Shown here: piece by piece, positions 57,711-64,000 of the stretch
Numbering within the stretch: position 1 is the first letter of the stretch
How the letters are laid out: the number at the start of each line of letters is the position of its first letter
Origin: Schlegelella_A sp038231215
Lineage (GTDB): Bacteria; Pseudomonadota; Gammaproteobacteria; Burkholderiales; Burkholderiaceae_C
DNA: 64,000 nt
NCBI GenBank assembly: GCA_038231215.1
Contig: JBBRLS010000002.1
Span: 62,001 to 126,000, forward strand
Direction of reading: 5' to 3'
Notes under the pieces: generated by a model
What the model was told of the DNA's origin: nothing
Databases searched by the model: none
What the model saw: only the letters and a program-made list of their open reading frames with translations
Position numbers and translations under genes: made by a program

Positions 57711-58993
57711 GCCGGCATCAGCGCGTCGTCGAGCACTTCGATCCAGTGCCGCACCGGCGTCGCGGTGCCGCTTTGCAGATGCTGGATGCAGCCGATGTTG
57801 GCTGAGACGATGGTCTCGGCGTCGAGCGCGGCGAGGTGGCCGAGCTTGCGGTCGCGCAAGGGCATGGCGAGCTCGGGCTGCAGGATGGAGTAGGTGCCGG
57901 CCGAGCCGCAGCACAGGTGCGCTTCGTTCATCGCCACCTGCACGTCGAAACCGAGCGCGCGCAGATGCGTCTCGACGCCGCCGCGCAGTTGCTGGCCGTG
58001 TTGCAAGGTGCACGGCGGGTGGTACGCGATGCGTACCACCCGCCTGGCGGGTGACAGGATTGCACCCCCTCCCCGCTCCCCCGCCGAGCGGGGGAGGGCC
58101 ACACGACTCTTCAGCGCGGGCACGAGATCGGGAAGCAGCTCGGACAAGTCGCGCGTCAGATCAGCGACGCGATTTGCCTTCTCCGCGTACGCCGGATCGT
58201 GGCGCAGCGAATGGCCGTATTCCTTGACCGTGACGCCGCAGCCCGACGCGTTCATGACGATGGCTTCGACAGTGCCAGCCGAGACCAGCGGCCACCAGGC
58301 GTCGATGTTGCGCCGCATGTGCTCGAGCGCGCCCTCGTGATCGCCGCCGTGCAGGCGGATCGCGCCGCAGCAGCCGGCGTCGGCCGCGACCAGCGTCTGG
58401 ATGCCGGCGGCGTCGAGCACGCGCGCCGTCGCGCTGTTGATGTTGGGCATCATGGCCGGCTGCACGCAGCCCATGAGCAGCAGCACCTTGCGCGGATGCT
58501 CGCGCTGCGGCCAGCGGTGCGCGGCGGCGGGCGCCGGCGGCGGCACCTTGGCCTTCAGAACGGCCGGCAGCAAGCCGCGCACGAGTTGGCCGGCCTTCAG
58601 CGCCGGTGTGAAGAGCGGCGAGGTGAGGCCTTCCTTCAGTGCCCAACGCAGCATGCGTTCGCCGGCCGGGCGCGGCACCTTCGCATCGACGATGCGCCGG
58701 CCGATCTCGACGAGGTTGCCGTACTGCACGCCCGAAGGGCAGGTCGTCTCGCAGTTGCGGCAAGTGAGGCAGCGATCGAGATGCATCTGCGTCGATCGCG
58801 TCGGCGCCTGGCCTTCGAGCACCTGCTTGATCAGATAGATGCGGCCGCGCGGCCCGTCGAGTTCGTCGCCGAGGAGCTGATAGGTCGGGCAGGTGGCGGT
58901 GCAAAAGCCGCAGTGCACGCACTTGCGCAGGATCGCTTCGGCTTCGTCGCCGTCGGCGCTGCCTGCGAATTCGGGGGCGATGGCGGTCTGCAT
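57707..58993 (-). CDS. glcF: Glycolate oxidase iron-sulfur subunit
   Basis: A 428-residue protein with two 4Fe-4S motifs (CVHCGFCTATCP at about 25-36; CLTCRNCETTCP at about 75-86) and two CCG domains (DAGCCGAIRLHGG; NEAHLCCGSAGTYS). It passes electrons from the flavin subunits to the membrane quinone pool. Between LVPALK and RIAYHPPCTLQH lies a run of about 22 residues (SRVALPRSAGERGGG and on) encoded by a palindromic repeat that is not part of the normal family sequence. The reading frame is kept. It lies 19 bp after glcE and overlaps the NRAMP-like gene. Confidence 0.93.
   Translation of the reverse strand: MQTAIAPEFAGSADGDEAEAILRKCVHCGFCTATCPTYQLLGDELDGPRGRIYLIKQVLEGQAPTRSTQMHLDRCLTCRNCETTCPSGVQYGNLVEIGRRIVDAKVPRPAGERMLRWALKEGLTSPLFTPALKAGQLVRGLLPAVLKAKVPPPAPAAAHRWPQREHPRKVLLLMGCVQPAMMPNINSATARVLDAAGIQTLVAADAGCCGAIRLHGGDHEGALEHMRRNIDAWWPLVSAGTVEAIVMNASGCGVTVKEYGHSLRHDPAYAEKANRVADLTRDLSELLPDLVPALKSRVALPRSAGERGGGAILSPARRVVRIAYHPPCTLQHGQQLRGGVETHLRALGFDVQVAMNEAHLCCGSAGTYSILQPELAMPLRDRKLGHLAALDAETIVSANIGCIQHLQSGTATPVRHWIEVLDDALMPA
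58015..58098. repeat. Palindromic repeat element inside glcF
   Basis: Two hairpins: arms 58015-58027 and 58031-58043 are perfect over 13 bp (GCGGGTGGTACGC) with a 3-bp loop; arms CTCCCCCGC (58076-58084) and GCGGGGGAG (58088-58096) follow with loop CGA. The second part matches the common C-rich/G-rich REP-like hairpins of high-GC proteobacteria. The element is read in frame as part of GlcF. Confidence 0.75.
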
Positions 58994-59012
58994 GCGGCGG
59001 GATGGAATCGGG

Positions 59013-60110
59013 TCAGAGGCCGGGGTAGAGCCGGCCGGGATTGAGGATGCCGGCGGGATCGAACGATCGCTTCAGCCGCTCGTGAATGGCGCGGAGTGGT
59101 GGCGAGAGGGGCGTGAACACGCCCGCCGATTTGTCGCCGCCGCGAAAGAGCGTGGCGTGGCCGCCGACCGCCGCCGCCGCCTCGCGCACCAGCGTTGCCG
59201 GCAACGCGGTGGCGAGCCAGCGCTCGGCGCCGTGCCACTCGATCAACTCGTCGCCGGCGAGCGCGAGCAGCGGCGCCACCGCAGGCAGCGAGAGGCGCCA
59301 GAGTGCGGCGTCCTGATGATCGATCGCTTCCTGCGCGGCGACGAAGAAGGGATCGGTCTGGTCGCGCAAGGCATGCCAGAACGGAACTGCCGCGGCCTCG
59401 TCGATCTCGTCGCCGCCGAGCCGCCGCACGGCCTCATCGACGGCCGCCTCGGCGCCGCGCAGGCGAACGACGAGGTTGCCGTTCCACCAGGCGCTGGCGT
59501 CGAGCGGCAAGGGCTCGGTGCCCCAGGCGTGCAGGGCGGCCAGGGCCTCGGCCGGCTTCATGTCGAAGCGCAGCGTCGTCTCGCGCCCGGCCCGGGGCAA
59601 GACCTTGAGCGACGCTTCGACGATCACGCCCAGCACGCCCATCGATCCGGCGATGACGCGCGAGACGTCGTAGCCGGCAACGTTCTTGATGACGCGGCCA
59701 CCGAAGCGCATCAGCTCGCCGGTGCCGGACAAGAGCGCGACGCCGAGCAGGTGATCGCGCAAGGATCCGGCGCGTGCCCGCGATGGCCCGGAGAGCCCGG
59801 CGGCGATCATGCCGCCGACGGTCGCGCCCGACGCGAAATGCGGCGGCTCGAAGGCGAGGCACTGGCCGTGTTCGGCAAGCTGCGCTTCGAGCGCCGCGAC
59901 GCTCATGCCGGCCGGTGCGGTGACGACCAGCTCGGTCGGCTCATGCTCGCACGGGCCGTCGAGCACGCGCGTGTCGAGCAGCTCGCCGGCCGGCGCCTCG
60001 CCGTAGAAATCCTTGGTGCCGCCGCCGCGCAGGCGAAGCGGCTTGCGCAACGCGGTGGCGTGGCGCACGCGCTCGACGAGCGCATCGAGGCCAGGCTTCG
60101 TCGCGATCAA
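59013..60110 (-). CDS. glcE: Glycolate oxidase FAD-binding subunit GlcE
   Basis: A 365-residue subunit of the FAD/FMN-binding PCMH type: LRLRGGGTKDFYG, TELVVTAPAGMSVAALEAQLAEHGQ, GATVGGMIAAGLSGPSRARAGSLRDHLLG and RFGGRVIKNVAGYDVSR are the GlcE signatures. With GlcD and GlcF it oxidises glycolate to glyoxylate. The start is TTG at 60110, overlapping the glcD stop (TTGA); no ATG or GTG fits better. It ends 19 bp before glcF. Confidence 0.92.
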   Translation of the reverse strand: MIATKPGLDALVERVRHATALRKPLRLRGGGTKDFYGEAPAGELLDTRVLDGPCEHEPTELVVTAPAGMSVAALEAQLAEHGQCLAFEPPHFASGATVGGMIAAGLSGPSRARAGSLRDHLLGVALLSGTGELMRFGGRVIKNVAGYDVSRVIAGSMGVLGVIVEASLKVLPRAGRETTLRFDMKPAEALAALHAWGTEPLPLDASAWWNGNLVVRLRGAEAAVDEAVRRLGGDEIDEAAAVPFWHALRDQTDPFFVAAQEAIDHQDAALWRLSLPAVAPLLALAGDELIEWHGAERWLATALPATLVREAAAAVGGHATLFRGGDKSAGVFTPLSPPLRAIHERLKRSFDPAGILNPGRLYPGL

Positions 60111-61627
60111 AACCTCGGCAGATCCGCGAACGCGACGAGGCCGCGCTTGACGTGCATCTTCCCGTACTCGGCGCAGCGCGCCAGGGTCGGGATCACCTTG
60201 CCCGGATTGAGCAGGCCGGCCGGGTCGAAGGCGCGCTTGACGGCCATCATCTGCGCCCGCTCGGCCGGCGAGAACTGCACGCACATCGACGAGAGCTTCT
60301 CGACGCCGACGCCATGCTCGCCGGTCACCGTGCCGCCCATGGCGACGCTGAGATCGAGGATCTCGGCACCGAAGGCTTCGGCGCGATGCAGCTCGCCGGG
60401 GTTGTTGGCGTCGAACAGGATCAGCGGGTGCAGGTTGCCGTCGCCGGCGTGGAAGACGTTGACGCAGCGCAGGCCATGCTTGTTCGTCATCTCGCCGATG
60501 GCGATCAGCATCTCGGCGAGGCGCTTCCTCGGAATCGTCGAGTCCATGCACATGTAGTCGGGGCTGATGCGTCCGCTCGCCGGAAAGGCGTTCTTTCGTC
60601 CGCTCCAGAACTTGAGCCGCTCGGCTTCGTTCGCGCTCGCGGCAAGCCGTGTCGCGCCCGCCGCGTTGAGCACTTGCGTCATCTGCGCGACTTCGTGCTC
60701 CACCTCGGCCGCCGTGCCGTCGCTTTCGCAGAGCAGGATGGCGGCGGCGTCGAGGTCGTAGCCGGCGTGCACGAAGCCCTCGACCGCGGCGGTCATCGGC
60801 CCGTCCATCATCTCCAGGCCGGCCGGGATGATGCCGGCGGCGATGATCGCCGCCACCGCGTCGCCGGCTTTGACGACGTCGTCGAAGCTGGCGAGGATGC
60901 AGCGTGCCGTCGTCGGCCTGGGCAGCAGTTTGACCGTGACCTCGACGATCACCGCGAGCATGCCTTCGCTGCCGACGAGCAACGCGAGCAGGTCGAGGCC
61001 GGGCGCGTCGAGCGCGTCGCTGCCGAACTCGACGGGCTCGCCTTCGGCAGTGAAGCCGCGCACCTTCAGCACGTTGTGCAGCGTCAGGCCGTACTTCAGG
61101 CAATGCACGCCGCCCGAGTTCTCGGCGACGTTGCCGCCGATCGTGCAGGCGATCTGGCTGCTCGGGTCGGGCGCGTAGAAGAGGCCGTACGGTGCGGCCG
61201 CCTCGCTGATCGCGAGATTGCGAACGCCGCACTGCACGGTGGCCGTGCGGGCCAGGCGGTCGATGGCGACGATGCGGTTGAACTTGGCGAGGCTGAGCGT
61301 GACGCCCAGCGCATTCGGCAACGCACCGCCCGAGAGGCCCGTGCCGGCGCCGCGTGCCACCACCGGCACCTCGAGCCGATGGCAGATCGCCAGCACCGCC
61401 GCGATCTGCGCCTCGCTCTCGGGCAAGGCGACGACGAGCGGCTGCTCGCGGTACGCGGTGAGGCCGTCGCATTCGTAGGGGATGGTGTCCTCGCGCGTCC
61501 AGAGCAGGGCGTGCGCCGGCAACGCGGCGCCGAGCGCGGCGACGACTTCGGACTGGCGTCGAGCACGCTCGGCCGCGATCGGCTGAGCGGCGGCTAGCAA
61601 CGCGGCTGCGGGCGTGGCGGCGTTCAT
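60107..61627 (-). CDS. glcD: Glycolate oxidase catalytic FAD subunit GlcD
   Basis: A 506-residue flavoprotein. The PCMH-type FAD domain includes VVARGAGTGLSGGALP, YAPDPSSQIACTIGGNVAENSGG and GSEGMLAVIVEVTVKLLP. The FAD-oxidase C domain has the His/Asp-rich CVNVFHAGDGNLHPLILFD and GGTVTGEHGVGVEK. It is the subunit that oxidises glycolate or D-lactate. It begins 19 bp after phaM and overlaps glcE, so phaM, glcD, glcE, glcF and the NRAMP-like gene form one operon. Confidence 0.96.
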   Translation of the reverse strand: MNAATPAAALLAAAQPIAAERARRQSEVVAALGAALPAHALLWTREDTIPYECDGLTAYREQPLVVALPESEAQIAAVLAICHRLEVPVVARGAGTGLSGGALPNALGVTLSLAKFNRIVAIDRLARTATVQCGVRNLAISEAAAPYGLFYAPDPSSQIACTIGGNVAENSGGVHCLKYGLTLHNVLKVRGFTAEGEPVEFGSDALDAPGLDLLALLVGSEGMLAVIVEVTVKLLPRPTTARCILASFDDVVKAGDAVAAIIAAGIIPAGLEMMDGPMTAAVEGFVHAGYDLDAAAILLCESDGTAAEVEHEVAQMTQVLNAAGATRLAASANEAERLKFWSGRKNAFPASGRISPDYMCMDSTIPRKRLAEMLIAIGEMTNKHGLRCVNVFHAGDGNLHPLILFDANNPGELHRAEAFGAEILDLSVAMGGTVTGEHGVGVEKLSSMCVQFSPAERAQMMAVKRAFDPAGLLNPGKVIPTLARCAEYGKMHVKRGLVAFADLPRF

Positions 61628-61646
61628 CGGCGTGGCTGCAATGCGG

Positions 61647-62309
61647 CTAGCGCTTGCCGGCGGCGCGCTTGCTCGCCGTCTTCGATCGGGTCAGCCTGCG
61701 GCCCGCCGCGCCCGCAACACCGAGTGCCGCAGCGCCAGCCGCGCTCGCCACCTTGACGGGGGCGGCCGCCGCCGCCTTGAAGGTCGCGCTGGCGCCGTCG
61801 ATCGACTGCTTGAGCATGTTGCCGGCGAGCGTCTTGGCGGCGTCCGTCGCGCTGTCCTTCATCGCCGTCGTCGCGAGCTGCGTGAACTGGTTGGTCAGCG
61901 CGCCCCACCATTGCATCGGATCGACGACGACGCCGGCGGGCGCGGCCGCAGCCTTCTTCGAGCGGCCGGATGCCGACGCGGCGGTCGATGGGCCTGCGCT
62001 TTCGGCGGGCGACTTCAGCTTGAGCGATTCGCGCAGGTCGCCCATCTGCACGTTCATCGTCTTCAGCGTCGAGAGCGTCATCTTTTGCACTTCGAGGGCC
62101 TGGATCGTCGTCGCCAGCATGCGCGCGTTCTGCTCGAGCCAAAACTGCACGGTGCGCAATTCGCCGATGCGCTTTTCGAGCTCGGCCGGGTCGAGCGTCG
62201 GCGCGACCCACTGGCCGATGCCGGGCAGCGCGGCGCCCGCGTTCTTGACGAGGTTCTGCAGGAAGTCGAAGCCGGGGACGAGTTTGGTGAAGCCGCTCGC
62301 GTCGTTCAT
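61647..62309 (-). CDS. phaM: PhaM-like polyhydroxyalkanoate granule regulator
   Basis: A 220-residue protein. The N-terminal 100 residues match the PhaM type: FDFLQNLVKNAG, IGQWVAPTLDPAELEKRIGELRTVQFWL and NARMLATTIQALEVQKMTLSTLKTMN in order. The C-terminal end is Ala- and Lys/Arg-rich (GRRLTRSKTASKRAAGKR), a histone-like DNA-binding tail. In Ralstonia, PhaM activates PHA synthase and tethers granules to the nucleoid. AAGGAGA precedes ATG 62309. No pha biosynthesis gene is in the window; it leads the glc operon. Confidence 0.87.
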   Translation of the reverse strand: MNDASGFTKLVPGFDFLQNLVKNAGAALPGIGQWVAPTLDPAELEKRIGELRTVQFWLEQNARMLATTIQALEVQKMTLSTLKTMNVQMGDLRESLKLKSPAESAGPSTAASASGRSKKAAAAPAGVVVDPMQWWGALTNQFTQLATTAMKDSATDAAKTLAGNMLKQSIDGASATFKAAAAAPVKVASAAGAAALGVAGAAGRRLTRSKTASKRAAGKR

Positions 62310-62339
62310 CGTCGTGTCTCCTTGGCGCGATCCGGGTCG

Positions 62340-62356
62340 CGGGCGATTGTCGCCCG
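62340..62356 (-). terminator. Small hairpin between the TPR gene and phaM
   Basis: CGGGCGA-TTG-TCGCCCG gives a perfect 7-bp stem in the 84-bp gap. No U tract follows, so termination would be weak. It may reduce read-through from the upstream TPR gene into phaM. Confidence 0.4.
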
Positions 62357-62393
62357 GCTCGGGCCTGTCTCGCTGCGCCCGAGGCTCATGCGC

Positions 62394-63344
62394 CTATTGC
62401 GAAAGGCGCAAGAGCCGCGCGAGGCGCGCGTCGTCGGGTCGGTCGGGCGAAGTGTCCGCCGAGAACAAGCGCCAGGCCTTGGCGAAATACGGCCTGGCCG
62501 CATCGGCCTCGTTCTTCGCCAGCAGGTTCTCGGCGATCTCCTCGAAGACATAGCCGTCCGGCTCGCCCGCGGCGAGGGACGTCCCGGTTTCGAGGCGGCG
62601 CAGGATCGCCAGCGCTTCGTCGTGGCGATGCAGGGAGCGCAAGGTCCAGGCGATCATCCAGCGGGCGACGCGGATCGTGCCCGCCTTGCCGATGCGTTGG
62701 CTCGCGGCCAGGGCTGTTTGAAAGCTCGCCAGCGCCTCGTCGTAGCGGCCGGCGTCGTGCAGCGTCATGCCGATGTTGTTGGCGAGCGAGGCGTCCCAGT
62801 TGCGCGCGATCGGGTCGGCCGAGGACCGGGCGAGGGCGAGTGCCTGGCGGTTCCACTGCATCTGCGCTTCGGGTTCTTTCTCGACCAGCGCGACCATGTG
62901 CAAGGCATCGACCTCGAGCGCGTCGAGTCCGGCAGCGTGGGCGCGCTCGGCGGCCTCGATGAAGAGCGGCCGCGCCCGCTCCGCCGCCTTCGACGAGCGG
63001 AAGGTCCTGCCCCGCTCGAGCAGATAGCGGACGCGTGGCTCGGCGCCGGCGGTGGCGAGCTGGGGCTCGATACGGTCGAGCAGGGCATGGGCAGCGTCGA
63101 AGCGCGAGCGCAGGCCGTAGGTGCGGGCAATCTGCGTCTGCAGCGTCAGCGCATCGTCGCCGACGGCGCCGGCACCCAGGGCCTGGCGAAAGGCCGCCTC
63201 CGACGCGGCCGGATCGCCGAAATTCCAGTAGGGCGACACGTCCATCGCGAAAGCCTCGATCGAAAGGAAAGCGAACGCGAGACCGAGCCCTATGTTGCGC
63301 AGCCGTCGCGCCGACGCGGCGCAACGCTCAGCGCGTGAAGTCAC
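62394..63344 (-). CDS. Exported tetratricopeptide repeat protein
   Basis: A 316-residue protein with a signal peptide (LRNIGLGLAFAFLSIEAFA). The mature part consists of TPR-like helix pairs: YGLRSRFDAAHALLDRI, AAERAHAAGLDALEVDAL, DASLANNIGMTLHDAGRYDEALASF and LRSLHRHDEALAILRRL. No catalytic domain is attached. The start is GTG at 63344, within the end of the TraB/GumN gene (17-bp overlap), so both are co-translated. The role is unknown. Confidence 0.8.
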   Translation of the reverse strand: MTSRAERCAASARRLRNIGLGLAFAFLSIEAFAMDVSPYWNFGDPAASEAAFRQALGAGAVGDDALTLQTQIARTYGLRSRFDAAHALLDRIEPQLATAGAEPRVRYLLERGRTFRSSKAAERARPLFIEAAERAHAAGLDALEVDALHMVALVEKEPEAQMQWNRQALALARSSADPIARNWDASLANNIGMTLHDAGRYDEALASFQTALAASQRIGKAGTIRVARWMIAWTLRSLHRHDEALAILRRLETGTSLAAGEPDGYVFEEIAENLLAKNEADAARPYFAKAWRLFSADTSPDRPDDARLARLLRLSQ

Positions 63345-64000
63345 CCTGCTCGACCTTGTAGCCGCGCTGTCGCAACAACTGCGGCAGCCCGTTCGGGCCG
63401 ATCATGTGCAGGCTGCCGACGGCAGCGAAGACGCGCTGGCCGCTTTTGTGCAGGTTGTCGATGGACGCGGCAAGCAGCGGGTTACGGTCGTCGAGCAGCC
63501 GCTTCATCGCCGCGCGCTCGGTGGTTGTGCCCATGCAGTCGCACCAGCGCTCGTAGCGCGACAGCTCGGCGTAGTCGCCATCGGTCCAGACCTTGGCCAT
63601 GCGCCTCAGCATCGGCCGCGCGCGACCCGACTCGAGGTCGGTGAGCCCGCTCTTGACGAACTCGATCGTCTCGGCCTGCGTCGGCATGAGCAGCGCCTGC
63701 ATCTGCGACTCCGGCGTCTCGAGCGACGCGACCGGCTTGCCGAACTCACGCGCGACTGCTGCCAGCACGAGGTCGATGGCGTTGGCCGGATCGAGCCCGT
63801 CGCGCCGTGCCGCCATGACGCTGAGCGAGGCGATCTGGAACTCGGGCGCGAACTTCGCGAAAGACTCGGCGTCGAGGCACTCGGCCTTGATCTGCCGGCC
63901 GATGCGCCGCACGAGTTCCGGCGGCAAGGGGTCGCTGCGCTGCGCGACGACGCTCGCCACCAGGCGCCGCTGCACGTCGGGGTCGAGCACGTCGAGCTCG
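63328..64000 (-). CDS. TraB/GumN family protein, C-terminal part (runs off the window)
   Basis: At least 223 residues, continuing past position 64000; a GTG at 63990 is internal to the open frame. The end matches TraB/GumN proteins: LETPESQMQALLMPTQAETIEFV, RNPLLAASIDNLHKSGQRVFAAVGSLHMIGPNGLPQLLRQRGY, split around the GSLHMIG motif. Members resemble Tiki-type metalloproteases (GxxH and glutamate motifs), and many bacterial ones are exported. The N-terminal GxxH motif is outside the window. It overlaps the TPR gene. Confidence 0.85.
   Translation of the reverse strand, partial: ELDVLDPDVQRRLVASVVAQRSDPLPPELVRRIGRQIKAECLDAESFAKFAPEFQIASLSVMAARRDGLDPANAIDLVLAAVAREFGKPVASLETPESQMQALLMPTQAETIEFVKSGLTDLESGRARPMLRRMAKVWTDGDYAELSRYERWCDCMGTTTERAAMKRLLDDRNPLLAASIDNLHKSGQRVFAAVGSLHMIGPNGLPQLLRQRGYKVEQGDFTR

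Overview
The window is a 64 kb, densely coded, high-GC chromosomal segment. Gene content points to a betaproteobacterium of the order Burkholderiales. Clues are the hemE-priA pair, a PhaM-type polyhydroxyalkanoate granule regulator beside glcDEF, a complete GlpSTPQUV-type glycerol uptake locus, and PEP-CTERM/exosortase proteins. No rRNA, tRNA, CRISPR array, prophage or complete insertion sequence was recognised. Species was not determined.

Layout. 1-7 kb: the start of a methylmalonate-semialdehyde dehydrogenase gene with a GAF protein upstream, a nitroreductase-like gene with a TetR regulator and a sharp double-operator promoter, a YecA protein, priA and hemE. 7-19 kb: cysK, creB, an unknown secreted protein and creC. 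A divergent N-formylglutamate amidohydrolase follows. Then comes a block of six genes: a VIT/von Willebrand A protein with a PEP-CTERM tail, an exosortase, a GT51 peptidoglycan glycosyltransferase, LemA and two TPM-domain proteins. A perfect TTCAC-N6-TTCAC CreB box precedes this block. I consider it the most interesting locus here: a CreBC-linked envelope system in which the usual creD target is not seen.

20-31 kb: the glycerol regulon, with transporter and glpD on the minus strand and glpR-glpK on the plus strand. The two transporter ATPases carry complementary degenerate motifs, which predicts one consensus ATP site. 31-44 kb: accessory metabolism and regulators. These are a glyoxalase with a YafY regulator and its palindromic operator, a DedA-rhodanese fusion, a ring-cleavage/hydroxylase set with DUF2783, a six-repeat PASTA protein coupled to an unknown protein, and an ornithine-cyclodeaminase-like enzyme. 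A glutathione transferase and an operon of RHH antitoxin, PIN toxin, amidase and TTC38-like protein complete this stretch.

44-56 kb: a peptide-type binding protein, an NAD-dependent epimerase with a divergent LysR regulator, and a large YCF48/PKD lipoprotein. A threonine aldolase gene is frameshifted by an 8-bp tandem duplication. Two peptide-type permeases, an aldehyde dehydrogenase, a second RHH/PIN module with a clear operator, and an SDR follow. 56-64 kb: a minus-strand run of a TraB/GumN protein, a TPR protein, phaM, glcD, glcE, glcF and an NRAMP-like transporter, mostly touching or overlapping. glcF carries an in-frame palindromic repeat. Copies of the GTCATCCTGAGCG repeat follow creC and the yafY-like gene and supply the stop codons of both.
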